The notes: a model not told the origin generated them from the letters alone. Counted from the stretch's first letter, positions 43,431-54,166 are shown. The stretch is DNA of 62,932 nt from Prevotella sp. (GCA_016286995.1 JAEEVA010000015.1:1-62932), one strand, 5' to 3'. Numbers and translations are program-made.

Positions 43431-45224
43431 ATGGAAGAGTTACGACCAAATTGGCTAGTCAAACTACATGACTGGCGAGTACAACACGTGAGTGACAGGA
43501 TGTTTCTGATCATCCTGGCGCTGATAGTGGGTTTGCTGTCGGCTGTTGCCGCCTACATCTTGCATGGACTTATCAACACTATTGTTGCCCTATTGACCGG
43601 ACGATTTGCCACCAACACCTATAACTGGCTCTATCTGGTCTATCCTGTAGTAGGCATCTGGTTGACGTCACTCTTCGTGCGTTACATTGTCAAGGACAAC
43701 ATCTCGCACGGCATCACACGCATTCTCTATGCTATCAGTTCGAACCGTTCACGACTGAAGGCCCACAACACATGGTCCAGCGTCATTGCATCGGCCATCA
43801 CCATCGGCTTCGGTGGATCGGTAGGTGCCGAGGCACCCATTGTGCTCACAGGTTCGGCCATCGGCTCAAATCTCGGCAAACTGTTTCGACTTGACAACAA
43901 GACTCTGATGACACTCGTAGGCTGTGGAGCAGCCGGAGCTATTGCCGGCATTTTCAAGGCACCTATTGCCGGACTGGTATTCACACTGGAAGTGCTGATG
44001 ATTGACATGACCATGTCGGCACTCTTGCCCATCCTTGTCAGTTGTGTTACGGCGACGTGCTTCACCTACATCTTCAGCGGCGATGCCGTACTCTTCTCGT
44101 TCCATCTCGACAGCGACTGGACAGTACAGCGCATACCAGCATGCGTACTACTGGGCATCACCTGCGGATTGGTGAGCCTATACTTCATCCGAACCATGAA
44201 TGCCTGTGAGGACGTCTTTGCACGCTTCAAGGACAAACCCTATGTCAAGTTGCTTATTGGCGGAATAGTCCTCAGCATGCTCATTTTCCTCTTTCCTTCA
44301 CTCTACGGTGAAGGCTACCACGCTATCAACCTGCTGCTCAACGGCAAGACAGAGGCCGACTGGAACCAGATTCTCGAAGGGTCACTATTCTATGGCCACT
44401 CCGAATACCTTATATTATATGTAGGACTGGTTCTGCTCACCAAAGTCTTTGCCACGTCGGCCACGAACGGTGGAGGCGGTTGCGGTGGAACTTTTGCGCC
44501 CTCGCTGTTCATCGGCTGCTTCACGGGCTTCTTCTTCTCGCGGCTATGGAACATCCACGAGATAGGCGTCTATGTCCCTGAGAAGAACTTCTCGCTATTG
44601 GGCATGGCCGGCGTCATGTCCGGGGTCATGCATGCACCGCTGACTGGCATTTTCCTCATTGCCGAAATTACCAGCGGTTACAACCTCTTTATGCCGCTAA
44701 TGATTGTCTCCGTGGCCTCCTACCTCACCATCATCATCTTCGAACCACACAGCATCTACGGCATGCGTCTGGCACGTCAGGGACGACTCGTCACCCACCA
44801 TACTGACCATGCCGTACTGACACTGATGAGCCTCGACTCTGTCATCGACCGCGACTATCAAGCCGTCTCACCCGACATGGAACTGGGACAGATGGTCCAC
44901 CAGATTAGCCGTTCACGCAAGAGTGTGCTGCCCGTCACCGACGCTGCTGGTACGCTGCTGGGAGAAGTCAACATCCTGAAAATCCGTCACGTCGTGTTCC
45001 GCACCGAGCTCTATCATCACTTCATGGCCAGCCAGCTCATGGTGGAGCCCGCAGCCATACTGAGCGACGATACGCCCATGAACGAAGTTATGCGCACCTT
45101 TGAGCGTACCCAGGCCGACTGGTTGCCTGTTCTCGACAACAACCACCATCTGAAGGGCTATATCTCCAGAAAGCGCATGTACGGCATGTATCGCAAGATG
45201 GTACACGACTTCAGCCAAGACTAA
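43431..45224 (+). CDS. ClC-family chloride channel/antiporter with CBS pair
   Basis: 597 residues. About ten membrane helices, with GGSVGAEAPIVLTGS holding the gating glutamate and GGGCGGTFAPSLFIG in the third ion-pathway motif. Residues about 455-590 form two CBS domains that may bind adenylates. The glutamate suggests Cl-/H+ exchange rather than a pure channel. Starts 1 bp after queF. Confidence 0.92.
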   Translation: MEELRPNWLVKLHDWRVQHVSDRMFLIILALIVGLLSAVAAYILHGLINTIVALLTGRFATNTYNWLYLVYPVVGIWLTSLFVRYIVKDNISHGITRILYAISSNRSRLKAHNTWSSVIASAITIGFGGSVGAEAPIVLTGSAIGSNLGKLFRLDNKTLMTLVGCGAAGAIAGIFKAPIAGLVFTLEVLMIDMTMSALLPILVSCVTATCFTYIFSGDAVLFSFHLDSDWTVQRIPACVLLGITCGLVSLYFIRTMNACEDVFARFKDKPYVKLLIGGIVLSMLIFLFPSLYGEGYHAINLLLNGKTEADWNQILEGSLFYGHSEYLILYVGLVLLTKVFATSATNGGGGCGGTFAPSLFIGCFTGFFFSRLWNIHEIGVYVPEKNFSLLGMAGVMSGVMHAPLTGIFLIAEITSGYNLFMPLMIVSVASYLTIIIFEPHSIYGMRLARQGRLVTHHTDHAVLTLMSLDSVIDRDYQAVSPDMELGQMVHQISRSRKSVLPVTDAAGTLLGEVNILKIRHVVFRTELYHHFMASQLMVEPAAILSDDTPMNEVMRTFERTQADWLPVLDNNHHLKGYISRKRMYGMYRKMVHDFSQD

Positions 45225-45337
45225 GACAATTCATTGTTCATAGTTATTACGGGCGGTAGCATTGCGTGCCACACTTTGCACCTTTAGGTCAAAGAAATTA
45301 TTCATTTTTCACTATTCACTTTTACCTTTTGAAAGAA

Positions 45338-46303
45338 ATGCGTAAACAAGATTTGAGAATCGTATTTATGGGAACGCCAGAGTTTGCCGTCGAGACGCTG
45401 CAGGCTCTGGTGGACAACGGCTATAACGTCGTTGCTGTTGTCACACAGCCCGACAAACCCGTAGGGCGTCATGGCTCAATACTGCAGCCGTCGGCAGTGA
45501 AGCAGTATGCCACTGAACACGGGTTACCCGTGCTCCAGCCCGAAAAGATGAAAGACCCAGACTTTATCGAACAACTACGGTCGTACCACGCCAACCTGCA
45601 AGTTGTGGTGGCTTTCCGCATGCTACCTGAAGTGGTATGGGCCATGCCCGAGTATGGCACATTCAACGTCCATGCCGCCCTGTTGCCACAATACCGTGGT
45701 GCAGCCCCCATCAACTGGGCAGTTATCAACGGCGAGACCGTAACGGGCGTTACCACCTTCTTCCTCGACCACGATATCGACACAGGACGCATCATCATGA
45801 AGAAGTCCTTCGACATTCCCGACGATGCCGACGTGGAGTATGTCTACAACGGACTGATGCACCTCGGTTCCCAACTCTGTCTGGAAACCCTTGACGCCAT
45901 CGTCGCTGCCGACGGTCACCCTCAGACCGTCGACCAAGATAGTGTGCTTGATGGTTTTGCCATCAAGCCCGCCCCCAAAATCTTCAAGGAAACCTGCGAG
46001 ATTGACTGGACAAAAACCGCCAAGCAAGTGTACGATTTCATTCGCGGCCTCAGCCCCTACCCTGGCGCCTGGACCAGATTGGTGACGGCAGACGGAAAAG
46101 AGACGGTGCTAAAGATTTTCAAGGCCCGCAAGACCAATCGTCCCGCGCAGTCTGTCGGCACCATCATCATCGACGGCAAACAGCTGTTCGTATCGGCTGG
46201 CGACTGTCTGCTAGAGCTGTTGGAGTTACAGCTGGCAGGTAAGAAACGCATGGCAGTACGCGACTTTCTGAATGGCATAAAAAATATTTCAAGGGTAAGA
46301 TAA
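45338..46303 (+). CDS. fmt: Methionyl-tRNA formyltransferase
   Basis: 321 residues from the Met at 45338 (MRKQDLRIVFMGTPEFAVET). Formylates initiator Met-tRNA. Seen: the folate site around HAALLPQYRGAAPINWAVIN with catalytic Asn/His, DHDIDTGRII, and the C-terminal OB-like tRNA domain. The spacer before it contains TTCACTN-type heptamers. Confidence 0.96.
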   Translation: MRKQDLRIVFMGTPEFAVETLQALVDNGYNVVAVVTQPDKPVGRHGSILQPSAVKQYATEHGLPVLQPEKMKDPDFIEQLRSYHANLQVVVAFRMLPEVVWAMPEYGTFNVHAALLPQYRGAAPINWAVINGETVTGVTTFFLDHDIDTGRIIMKKSFDIPDDADVEYVYNGLMHLGSQLCLETLDAIVAADGHPQTVDQDSVLDGFAIKPAPKIFKETCEIDWTKTAKQVYDFIRGLSPYPGAWTRLVTADGKETVLKIFKARKTNRPAQSVGTIIIDGKQLFVSAGDCLLELLELQLAGKKRMAVRDFLNGIKNISRVR

Positions 46304-46375
46304 TAAAATGGCATGGTGTTACGTTCTCTAAGAAAAAGAAGAACTCAAAATATTCATTTTAACACCCTATTGCCT

Positions 46376-46516
46376 ATGCAACATTTTACTCAAGATGACT
46401 TTTCGCCAGCTCCCACGACCATTCTGTTTATCAAACAGTTTGCTCGTATGTGTAATTCTAAAAAGACATTGACGAAGAATGGCTACGATAGTTTCACCGT
46501 CGCTGCTTGCTGCTGA
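46376..46516 (+). CDS. Small conserved-looking protein, 46 aa
   Basis: MQHFTQDDFSPAPTTILFIK and then QFARMCNSKKT: the pattern (aromatic)T-x-DDFSP-x-x-T-x-x-x-I-x-Q-x-A resembles short Bacteroidales proteins of unknown role. It overlaps the rpe start by 38 bp in another frame, which suggests coupling. Confidence 0.45.
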   Translation: MQHFTQDDFSPAPTTILFIKQFARMCNSKKTLTKNGYDSFTVAACC

Positions 46517-47129
46517 CTTCCTGCATCTTGACAGCGAGTTGGAAATGATTAACCGCAGTGAGGCCGACTGGCTTCACCTCGATGTGATGGATGGCGTCTT
46601 CGTACCCAACATCTCATTTGGTTTCCCTGTTCTCGAGGCCGTTGCTAAAAAGTGCACCAAACCTCTTGACGTCCATTACATGATAGTACACCCCGAGCAC
46701 TATATCCAGCAGACCGCCAAGCTCGGTGCCATGATGATGAACGTCCACGTGGAAGCCTGCACCCATCTGCACCGTACCGTTCAGGAGATTCACCAAGCCG
46801 GCATGAAGGCCGGTGTGACGCTCAATCCTGCATCACCCGTTTCATTGCTTGACGACATCATTGGCGACGTTGACATGGTGCTGCTCATGAGTGTCAATCC
46901 AGGCTTTGGCGGTCAGAAGTTCATCGAGAACACCATCCGAAAGGTGCAGCGTCTGCGCCGTCTCATTGACGAAAGCGGCTCAAAGGCCCTTATCGAGATT
47001 GACGGTGGCGTGCAAAACGAAACGGCACCACGCCTCGTCCAGGCCGGTGCCGATATTTTGGTTGCTGGCAGCTATGTCTTTGGGAGTCCAACGCCGGAGC
47101 AGACCATCAGCGAGCTTCGGGCACTATAA
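46479..47129 (+). CDS. rpe: Ribulose-phosphate 3-epimerase
   Basis: 216 residues, TIM barrel of the pentose phosphate pathway. Motifs: SLLAADFLHLDSELEMI, WLHLDVMDGVFVPNISFG (metal His/Asp), MSVNPGFGGQKFI and ALIEIDGGVQNETA. Length is normal. Last gene of the plus-strand block; followed by heptamer-type repeats that also form a small hairpin before the convergent sigma-factor gene. Confidence 0.96.
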   Translation: MATIVSPSLLAADFLHLDSELEMINRSEADWLHLDVMDGVFVPNISFGFPVLEAVAKKCTKPLDVHYMIVHPEHYIQQTAKLGAMMMNVHVEACTHLHRTVQEIHQAGMKAGVTLNPASPVSLLDDIIGDVDMVLLMSVNPGFGGQKFIENTIRKVQRLRRLIDESGSKALIEIDGGVQNETAPRLVQAGADILVAGSYVFGSPTPEQTISELRAL

Positions 47130-47185
47130 ACAATTCATAGTTAAAAGTTCATAGTTAAGAGTTCATAATTCTTAACTCACAATTC

Positions 47186-47785
47186 TTACATCTCCAGCGT
47201 CAGTTGTATGCGATGCTGCTTTGCCATGCGTCGCATGTTGATAAGAGCGTAGCGCATACGCCCCAGTGACGTATTGATACTAACCCCTGTGGCTTCCGCT
47301 ATTTCCTTGAAGGACAAATCCTGATAGAATCGCATATATACCACCTCGCGCTGTGGTGCAGGCAGCGCATCCATGATGTGGCGCACGTCGTTCATCACCT
47401 GAGCATTGACAAACTCGTTCTCACGGTTGATATCGAGCAGATCATCACAGCGCAGATTGCTCAGGTCGTTATCCTCCGACGGTTCCACAATATGCTCACT
47501 CTTCTGCTGGCGGTAGCAGTCCATGATGACGTTGTGCGCAATACGTGTCAGCCAGAACGAGAACTTACCCGAGTCGGTGTACTTCCCCTCCTGCAGCCGT
47601 ACAATGACCTTCATGAACGTATCTTGAAACACGTCGTTAGCCAATTCAGGGTCACGGACCACGAACAAAATATAGCTGTAGAGCTTTTGTTGATTGCGAG
47701 CTAATAACTCATCAAACGCCCTATTGTCTCCTCCTACGTAAAGCAGTGCCAACTCCTCGTCAGCCATGCCTGCATAATTCTTCAT
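47186..47785 (-). CDS. Sigma-70 family RNA polymerase sigma factor (ECF type)
   Basis: 199 residues. Region 2 (about 25-95) contains LANDVFQDTFMKVIVRLQEG and FSFWLTRIAHNVIMDCYRQ; region 4 (about 135-190) contains LPAPQREVVYMRFYQDLSFK and an HTH ending SLGRMRYALINMR. No anti-sigma gene is adjacent, unlike the FecI/FecR pairs of Bacteroidetes. It has its own promoter. Confidence 0.92.
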   Translation of the reverse strand: MKNYAGMADEELALLYVGGDNRAFDELLARNQQKLYSYILFVVRDPELANDVFQDTFMKVIVRLQEGKYTDSGKFSFWLTRIAHNVIMDCYRQQKSEHIVEPSEDNDLSNLRCDDLLDINRENEFVNAQVMNDVRHIMDALPAPQREVVYMRFYQDLSFKEIAEATGVSINTSLGRMRYALINMRRMAKQHRIQLTLEM

Positions 47786-47870
47786 ATTCTATACTTTTTT
47801 ATGAAGTAGAGTTCCGTCGATAGGCAAAATGTTTTGATGTCAGTTATTAAAAATTGTTATTATATCGGTT

Positions 47871-47879
47871 GCAAAAGTA
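47871..47879 (-). promoter_or_regulatory. Promoter -7 box of the sigma-factor gene
   Basis: TACTTTTGC on the minus strand, about 85 bp before the start. I see nothing else supported in the 263-bp gap up to rfbA. Confidence 0.55.
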
Positions 47880-48048
47880 ATAAATTCAGTCCATAGTCCA
47901 CCACTCACAGCTCACAAACAGCCTCTTTTTATCATTTTTTAACTTTAAACGTCTTAAAATGGATTCTTCTATGCGTCAAAGTATATGCGCGAAAAGTATT
48001 CGCGAGGCTTTTTTGACGCACCGGCATAAAAAACTAACGGAAAAAGGA

Positions 48049-48915
48049 TTAAAGTCTCAGCAGGTATTTGCCATAGTCGTTCTTGGCCATGGGTTCAGCA
48101 ACCTTACGGAGCTGTTCGCGAGTAATCCAACCACGCTTGAAGGCGATTTCCTCCAGACAGGCAACCTTCAGGCCCTGGCGTTTCTCGATGACCTCGATGA
48201 AGGTGGAAGCCTCAGAGAGAGAGTCGTGGGTGCCTGTGTCGAGCCAGGCAAAGCCGCGCTGGAGGGTCTGCACCTTCAGGTTCTGCTGCCGCAGATACTC
48301 CTGATTGACGGTGGTAATCTCGAGTTCTCCACGGGCGGAGGGCTTGATGTGCTTGGCAATGTCGACGACACTGTTGGGGTAGAAATAGAGACCCACGACG
48401 GCATAGTTGGACTTGGGTTTGGCGGGCTTCTCCTCAATAGAGAGGCAGTTGCCGTCCTTGTCGAACTCGGCGACGCCATAGCGCTCGGGATCGTTAACAT
48501 AATATCCGAAGACGGTGGCCAGACCGTGCTGCTCGGCATTTTCAACGGCCTGCTGCAACAGTCCTGTAAAGCCGCTGCCGTAGAAGATGTTGTCACCCAG
48601 AACGAGACAGGCACAGTCGTCACCAATGAACTCTTCACCGATGATGAAGGCTTGGGCGAGACCGTCAGGAGAGGGTTGTTCAGCATATTCGAAACGTACG
48701 CCCAAATCCTCACCACTACCTAACAGGCGCTTGAAGCCTGGCAGATCGTAGGGTGTTGAGATAATCAAGATGTCACGGATTCCAGCCAGCATCAGTGCTG
48801 ATATGGGATAATAAATCATGGGCTTGTCGAAGATAGGTATCAACTGCTTCGAGATGCCCTTGGTGATGGGGTAGAGACGCGTGCCGCTGCCTCCTGCTAA
48901 TACGATACCTTTCAT
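48049..48915 (-). CDS. rfbA: Glucose-1-phosphate thymidylyltransferase
   Basis: 288 residues. Makes dTDP-glucose, the first step to dTDP-rhamnose. [20 protein letters not shown] is the nucleotide-binding signature; LGDNIFYG and [12 protein letters not shown] are RmlA motifs. Last gene of the long minus-strand operon; rfbD lies four genes upstream, and rfbB and rfbC are not in this window. Confidence 0.96.
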   Translation of the reverse strand: MKGIVLAGGSGTRLYPITKGISKQLIPIFDKPMIYYPISALMLAGIRDILIISTPYDLPGFKRLLGSGEDLGVRFEYAEQPSPDGLAQAFIIGEEFIGDDCACLVLGDNIFYGSGFTGLLQQAVENAEQHGLATVFGYYVNDPERYGVAEFDKDGNCLSIEEKPAKPKSNYAVVGLYFYPNSVVDIAKHIKPSARGELEITTVNQEYLRQQNLKVQTLQRGFAWLDTGTHDSLSEASTFIEVIEKRQGLKVACLEEIAFKRGWITREQLRKVAEPMAKNDYGKYLLRL

Positions 48916-48971
48916 AATGCTTAATATTTTACCTTTTTACTTTTCTTACCTTTTACCTTAATGATGCCTTT

Positions 48972-49553
48972 TCACTTTCTAATAATAGTTACTTGACCAT
49001 CGGATTTCAATCGGATAATGCTACTTGGCGTATGAGGTTTGTGTTCCTGACGACGGCTCCAGCAGACATAGTCGACGGCGTCGAGCAGGACGGGGTCGAT
49101 GTCGCAATAGTTCTGTGCTGCCGATTGTCCGCTGATGTTGGCCGATGTACTGACCAGCGCTTTCTGGAAGCGATAGCATAGTTCCTTAGAGAATGGTTCG
49201 CTGGTGATGCGCAGGGCTATCGAACCATCCTCGGCAATGAGGTTGGGAGCTAGATTGACGGCACCGTCAAGAATCAGTGTCGTCGGCTTACAGTCGCCAT
49301 CCTTCAGGCTGTCGATGAGTTGCCAGGCCACGTCGGGAACCTGCCGCACATAGCGTTGCAGGCGGGCGTCGCTGTCAACAAGGCATATCATGGCTTTCGA
49401 GTCGTCGCGCTGCTTGATGTCATACACACGCTGCACAGCTTCGGCATTGGTGGCGTCACATCCGATGCCCCAAACAGTATCAGTCGGATAGAGTATCACC
49501 CCACCCTTTCGCAGTACGTCTACTGCATTCTTAATATCTTGTTCGCGCGTCAT
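48972..49553 (-). CDS. Sua5/YciO/YrdC-family threonylcarbamoyl-AMP synthase
   Basis: 193 residues from the Met at 49553 (MTREQDIKNAVDVLRKGG). Motifs YPTDTVWGIGCDATN, KQRDDSKAMICLV and STSANISGQ fit the TsaC/YrdC core that starts t6A tRNA modification. It starts 1 bp after the upstream peptidase stop. The Sua5 C-terminal domain is absent. Confidence 0.9.
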   Translation of the reverse strand: MTREQDIKNAVDVLRKGGVILYPTDTVWGIGCDATNAEAVQRVYDIKQRDDSKAMICLVDSDARLQRYVRQVPDVAWQLIDSLKDGDCKPTTLILDGAVNLAPNLIAEDGSIALRITSEPFSKELCYRFQKALVSTSANISGQSAAQNYCDIDPVLLDAVDYVCWSRRQEHKPHTPSSIIRLKSDGQVTIIRK

Positions 49554-49554
49554 T

Positions 49555-51657
49555 TTACTTTCCGATGTTGTAGAGAATGAAAGAATATATGTCTGCCTGT
49601 TCCTCAAGGACTTTGGCGAGAGGCTTGCCACCACCATGTCCTGCCTTCGTGTCAATGCGGATAAGCACGGGGGCGTCGCCGGCCTGACACTCCTGCAGGG
49701 TAGCGGCAAACTTAAACGAGTGGGCTGGCACCACACGGTCGTCATGGTCGGCAGTGGTGACGAGTGTGGCAGGGTATTTCGTGCCTGGCTTCAGATTATG
49801 AAGGGGAGAATAGCCCTTCAGGTACTCGAACATCTCCTTCGAGTCCTCACTGGTGCCATAGTCGCTGGCCCAGTTCCAGCCAATAGTGAACTTATGATAG
49901 CGCAGCATATCCATGACCCCCACCTCGGGGATGGCCACACGGAAAAGATCAGGGCGCTGTGTCATGCAGGCACCGACGAGCAAGCCGCCATTCGAACCAC
50001 CCACAATGGCCAGTTTCTCTTTCGAGGTGTAGCCCTCGCTGATCAGGTATTCGGCAGCCGCGATGAAGTCGTCAAACACGTTCTGCTTCTGCATCTTTGT
50101 ACCTGCCAGATGCCACTCCTCACCATATTCGCTGCCACCGCGCAGATTCACCTGGGCATAGATGCCTCCTTGTTCGAGGAATGGGATGCGCATGGCCGAG
50201 AAGCCAGGACCCAACGGAATATTGAAGCCACCGTATCCGTAGAGGAAGACGGGATTCTTACCGTTACGTTTCAGGCCTTTCTTATAGGTAATAAACATAG
50301 GTATGCGCGTACCGTCCTTGCTTTGGAAGAACAGCTGGCGACTTTCATAGTCCTGCTGACGGAATTTCACATTCGGCTGAGCATAGAGGGTACTCTCGTT
50401 CTTCGCCATGTCGTAGCGGTAGATGGTGCCAGGCTGGGTGAACGACGTAAAGGTGTAGAAGCACTCCTGCTCTTTCTTGTCGCCCGTAAAGCCCACACTG
50501 CCCACCATTGGCAACTTTACCTCGTGACGCAGCTTACCATCCAGGCCATATACATAGGCATGGTCACAGGCATCCTGAGAGTAATTCAGGATGAGCTGAC
50601 GATTGATGACGTCAACACCGTTGAGTGTGTTCTGCTGCTCAGGAATGAGCACCTGCCAGTCGTCGACGCCAGGACGAAGGATATCAGCCGTCATAATGCG
50701 ACCCTTCGGCGCACCATAGTTAGTATAGAGATAAATCTTGTTGCCATCGTCATAGACAGGATAATACTGGTAGTCCATATTGTCGGTCATCTGGATGAAC
50801 TGTGAGCCAGACTGGCGCAGGTCACGGACATAGAGGTCATTGCCGGCACCGGCGCCACTTTCGTAGAGGTACATCAACGTCTCCTCTTCATTGACGGCAA
50901 CATCAAAGAAGACCTTGGGCTTCATGGGATTCTGGTAGAACAGCACGTCGTCGGTCTGCGGCGTACCTATCTTGTGGTAGTAAATCTTCATGCCTGCATT
51001 GACGTTTGAGAATTCCTTACCTTCCGTCGGACGATCATAAGAGGAATAGTAGAAGCCATCGCCCAGCCATGCGGCACCTGAGAACTTGGCCCACTCGATG
51101 TGGTCAGTGGTGAGCTGGCCCGTCTTCAGGTCGATAACGAAGAACTCCTGCCAGTCGGAGCCGCTGCGTGAGATGGCATACGCCATCCACCGCCCATTAT
51201 TCGAGAAGTAAGTTCCCTTCAAGGCCACCGTACCATCGTCGCTCAGCGTATTGGGGTCGAGGAAGACACGCGGTTCACCGCCCAACTCATCCATCTGGTA
51301 GAGCACGCTCTGGTTCTGCAAACCGTTATTGCGATAGAAGTACCACTTGCCGTGGCGCTTACGTGGCGCACCGACCTTGTCATAGTTGACCAACTCGGTC
51401 AGTCGCTTCAGCAGTTTACCACGAAAAGGAATACGGCTGAGGTAATCATTCGTCACCTTGTTTTCGGCCTCCACCCATGCAGCCGTCTGGGCTGAGGTGT
51501 CGTTCTCTAACCAGCGGTAGGGGTCGGCGACTTTCACACCGAAATATTCGTCTACTGTACCGTCCTTAGCGGCCTTGGGATAATGCAGTCCTTGCGCTTG
51601 CAGGGCTGTTGTGGCTATCATGGCCATACTCATCAATACAATTCTTTTACAGTTCAT
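49555..51657 (-). CDS. Prolyl oligopeptidase family serine peptidase (S9)
   Basis: 700 residues from the Met at 51657 (MNCKRIVLMSMAMIATTALQ, signal peptide); the upstream ATG at 51678 would add a repeat-coded prefix. The N-terminal beta-propeller (about 60-420) is followed by an alpha/beta hydrolase domain with nucleophile VGGSNGGLLVG, acid ADHDDRVVP and His in AGHGGG. A periplasmic post-proline endopeptidase is expected. Confidence 0.94.
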   Translation of the reverse strand: MNCKRIVLMSMAMIATTALQAQGLHYPKAAKDGTVDEYFGVKVADPYRWLENDTSAQTAAWVEAENKVTNDYLSRIPFRGKLLKRLTELVNYDKVGAPRKRHGKWYFYRNNGLQNQSVLYQMDELGGEPRVFLDPNTLSDDGTVALKGTYFSNNGRWMAYAISRSGSDWQEFFVIDLKTGQLTTDHIEWAKFSGAAWLGDGFYYSSYDRPTEGKEFSNVNAGMKIYYHKIGTPQTDDVLFYQNPMKPKVFFDVAVNEEETLMYLYESGAGAGNDLYVRDLRQSGSQFIQMTDNMDYQYYPVYDDGNKIYLYTNYGAPKGRIMTADILRPGVDDWQVLIPEQQNTLNGVDVINRQLILNYSQDACDHAYVYGLDGKLRHEVKLPMVGSVGFTGDKKEQECFYTFTSFTQPGTIYRYDMAKNESTLYAQPNVKFRQQDYESRQLFFQSKDGTRIPMFITYKKGLKRNGKNPVFLYGYGGFNIPLGPGFSAMRIPFLEQGGIYAQVNLRGGSEYGEEWHLAGTKMQKQNVFDDFIAAAEYLISEGYTSKEKLAIVGGSNGGLLVGACMTQRPDLFRVAIPEVGVMDMLRYHKFTIGWNWASDYGTSEDSKEMFEYLKGYSPLHNLKPGTKYPATLVTTADHDDRVVPAHSFKFAATLQECQAGDAPVLIRIDTKAGHGGGKPLAKVLEEQADIYSFILYNIGK

Positions 51658-51695
51658 AGTCCATTGTTTATAGTTCATAGTTCATTTTTCCCTTT

Positions 51696-53318
51696 TCAGA
51701 ACTCTGAGGTGAAGTGGAACTTGATGTGTTTGAAGTCTTCCTGGGCCATGGAGAGTACATAGCCGGAGTCAGCAAGGAAGACATCCCTACCCTCTTTGTC
51801 CTTTGCCATATACTGGTACTTACGCTTCTTGAAATTCTCCAACTCTGCGTCGTCGTCACTCTCAATCCAACAGGCTTTGTATAGGTGGACGGGTTCCCAG
51901 CGGCACTTAGCGTTGTATTCATTCTCTAAACGGTACTGGATAACCTCGAACTGCAACTGACCCACCGTACCGATAATCTTACGGTTGTTGAACTGGTTGA
52001 CAAACAGCTGGGCAACACCCTCGTCCATCAGCTGGTCGATACCCTTTTGAAGCTGTTTCGACTTCATGGGGTCGTCGTTCTCGATATACTTGAAAAGTTC
52101 TGGCGAGAAGGAAGGCAATCCGCGGAAGTGCAGCGGCTCACCCTCAGTCAGCGTATCGCCAATCTTGAACATGCCGCCAGTATCTGGCAAGCCCACGATA
52201 TCGCCTGGCCAAGCCTCGTCGATGGTCGACTTGCGCTGGGCCATAAACTGCGTAGGACTGGAGAAGCGCAGCGTCTTGCCCTGACGTACATGCAAATAGG
52301 GCTGGTTGCGCTGGAACTTACCGCTGCACACCTTACAGAAAGCAATACATGAGCGATGGTTGGGGTCTATATTGGCCGTAATCTTGAAGATAAAACCCGT
52401 GAACTTCGGTTCCTCAGGCTGTACATCACGTTCCTCGGCCTTCGTGGGCTTGGGACTGGGAGCGATTTCCACAAAACAATTCAACAGTTCCTGCACGCCG
52501 AAGTTGTTCAGCGCAGATCCAAAGAACACAGGAGCCACCTCAGCTGAGCGGTAGGTCTCAACGTCGAACTCAGGATAAACGCCGTCGACCAGTTCCAGAT
52601 CTTCGCGAAGCTTGGCGGCATCATGTTCACCCACATAGTCGTCAACAACAAGGCAATCACTCCCCTCGCCTTTTGGAGAGGGGCCGGGGGTGAGGCTTAC
52701 GCTGACCTTTTCTGTCACGCGTTGCTTGTCGGGCGTGAAGAGGTCGAGCTTCTGCTCGTAGATGTTATACACGCCCTTGAACTTGGCACCTTGATTGATA
52801 GGCCACGACAGAGGGCGCACCTTGATTTCCAGTTCCTGCTCCAACTCGTCGAGCAGGTCGAAGGGGTCACGTCCCTCACGGTCCATCTTGTTGATGAAGA
52901 TGATAACGGGCGTATTCCTCATACGGCACACGTTCATCAGCTTCCTCGTCTGTGTCTCCACGCCCTTGGCTCCGTCAACCACGATAATCGCCGAATCCAC
53001 AGCCGTCAGTGTACGGTAGGTATCCTCGGCAAAATCCTGGTGACCCGGGGTATCGAGAATGTTGACTTTGTATTCAATGTCCGACCCGTCGGGCGTATAG
53101 TCGAACTCCATCACAGAAGTCGACACGGAGATACCACGCTGCTTCTCGATATCCATCCAGTCGCTGGTGGCGGTCTTCTTGATCTTGTTATTCTTCACAG
53201 CACCCGCTACCTGTATCTGTCCGCCAAACAGCAGGAACTTCTCTGTCAGCGTAGTCTTACCAGCATCAGGGTGCGAGATAATCGCAAATGTTCTTCTTCT
53301 TTCTATTTCCTGGTTCAT
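51696..53318 (-). CDS. prfC: Peptide chain release factor 3
   Basis: 540 residues. Translational GTPase that recycles RF1/RF2. G1 [16 protein letters not shown]2 [13 protein letters not shown]3 [17 protein letters not shown]4 NKMDR. In the GTPase domain, after DKQRVTEK, an in-frame palindromic element adds [12 protein letters not shown], the same insert seen in guaA. All G motifs are intact. Overlaps the rfbD stop by 4 bp. Confidence 0.96.
   Translation of the reverse strand: MNQEIERRRTFAIISHPDAGKTTLTEKFLLFGGQIQVAGAVKNNKIKKTATSDWMDIEKQRGISVSTSVMEFDYTPDGSDIEYKVNILDTPGHQDFAEDTYRTLTAVDSAIIVVDGAKGVETQTRKLMNVCRMRNTPVIIFINKMDREGRDPFDLLDELEQELEIKVRPLSWPINQGAKFKGVYNIYEQKLDLFTPDKQRVTEKVSVSLTPGPSPKGEGSDCLVVDDYVGEHDAAKLREDLELVDGVYPEFDVETYRSAEVAPVFFGSALNNFGVQELLNCFVEIAPSPKPTKAEERDVQPEEPKFTGFIFKITANIDPNHRSCIAFCKVCSGKFQRNQPYLHVRQGKTLRFSSPTQFMAQRKSTIDEAWPGDIVGLPDTGGMFKIGDTLTEGEPLHFRGLPSFSPELFKYIENDDPMKSKQLQKGIDQLMDEGVAQLFVNQFNNRKIIGTVGQLQFEVIQYRLENEYNAKCRWEPVHLYKACWIESDDDAELENFKKRKYQYMAKDKEGRDVFLADSGYVLSMAQEDFKHIKFHFTSEF
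52660..52697. repeat. 38-bp palindromic element inside prfC
   Basis: Matches 35 of 38 bases with 21311-21348 in guaA, in the same orientation and frame relative to its gene. Confidence 0.85.
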
Positions 53319-54166
53319 AACTGTTCAATACACTCTTTAAGGCTTTCCTCCCAATACGGGACCTCAATGCCATAGGTCTGCTTGATTTTCGTCTTGTCGA
53401 GCACACTGTAGTGCGGACGGGCGGCTGGTGTAGGATATTCCGAAGTATGGAGCGGACGCACGTGACACGTAGTAATGCCTGCCAAACGGTGAATGGCCTT
53501 GGTAAAATCGTACCATGAGATGACACCTTCGTTGGAGAAATGGTAGATGCCTGGCTGGATGCCCTTATTGACTGCCACCATAATGACACGGGCCAAATCA
53601 CGGGCATAGGTGGGTGTGCCTATCTGGTCGAAGATGACGCCCAGTTCTGGTTTTTCGTTGCCCAAACGAATCATCGTCTTCACAAAATTGTTGCCAAAGG
53701 TCGAGTACAGCCATGCCGTACGGATAATCATCGAACGCTCGCAGAGTTTCTGCACATTCAGTTCACCAACCAGTTTCGTACGACCGTACACGCTGTTAGG
53801 ACAGGTATCCTCATCCTCCGTATAGGGGGTGTGGTTGGTACCATCGAACACATAGTCGGTACTGATCTGAATCATCCAACCGCCACGCTTACCCACAGCA
53901 TGCGCCAGATAGGCCGGCGCCTCGGCATTCAGTAGCTGGCAGAGCTCCTCGTTGTCCTCAGCCTTATCAACAGCCGTATAGGCAGCACAATTGACGATGC
54001 CGTCAATATGATTTTCATCCACAAAGGCCTCCACAGCAGCCTGATTGGTGATGTCCAACTCAGCGACATCTGTATTAAAATAGGTATGCTGTGGAAATCC
54101 CTTCTCCAACAGCTGCATCTCGTTGCCTAACTGTCCGTTGCAACCGGTTATCAATATATTCATCAT
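53315..54166 (-). CDS. rfbD: dTDP-4-dehydrorhamnose reductase
   Basis: 283 residues (start at 54166, or the second Met at 54163). Last step of dTDP-rhamnose synthesis. NADPH-binding [10 protein letters not shown], catalytic [15 protein letters not shown] and YGRTKLVGE (Tyr-x-x-x-Lys). Overlaps both neighbours by a few bases, so it is tightly coupled. Confidence 0.95.
   Translation of the reverse strand: MMNILITGCNGQLGNEMQLLEKGFPQHTYFNTDVAELDITNQAAVEAFVDENHIDGIVNCAAYTAVDKAEDNEELCQLLNAEAPAYLAHAVGKRGGWMIQISTDYVFDGTNHTPYTEDEDTCPNSVYGRTKLVGELNVQKLCERSMIIRTAWLYSTFGNNFVKTMIRLGNEKPELGVIFDQIGTPTYARDLARVIMVAVNKGIQPGIYHFSNEGVISWYDFTKAIHRLAGITTCHVRPLHTSEYPTPAARPHYSVLDKTKIKQTYGIEVPYWEESLKECIEQL

Noticed and set aside
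47959..48723. 254-codon plus-strand frame over rfbA
   Set aside because: It is antisense to a clear RfbA gene with all motifs; its translation shows no family pattern.
49636..50805. 389-codon plus-strand frame over the prolyl oligopeptidase gene
   Set aside because: Antisense shadow of a well-supported S9 peptidase; high GC at third positions keeps the opposite strand open.
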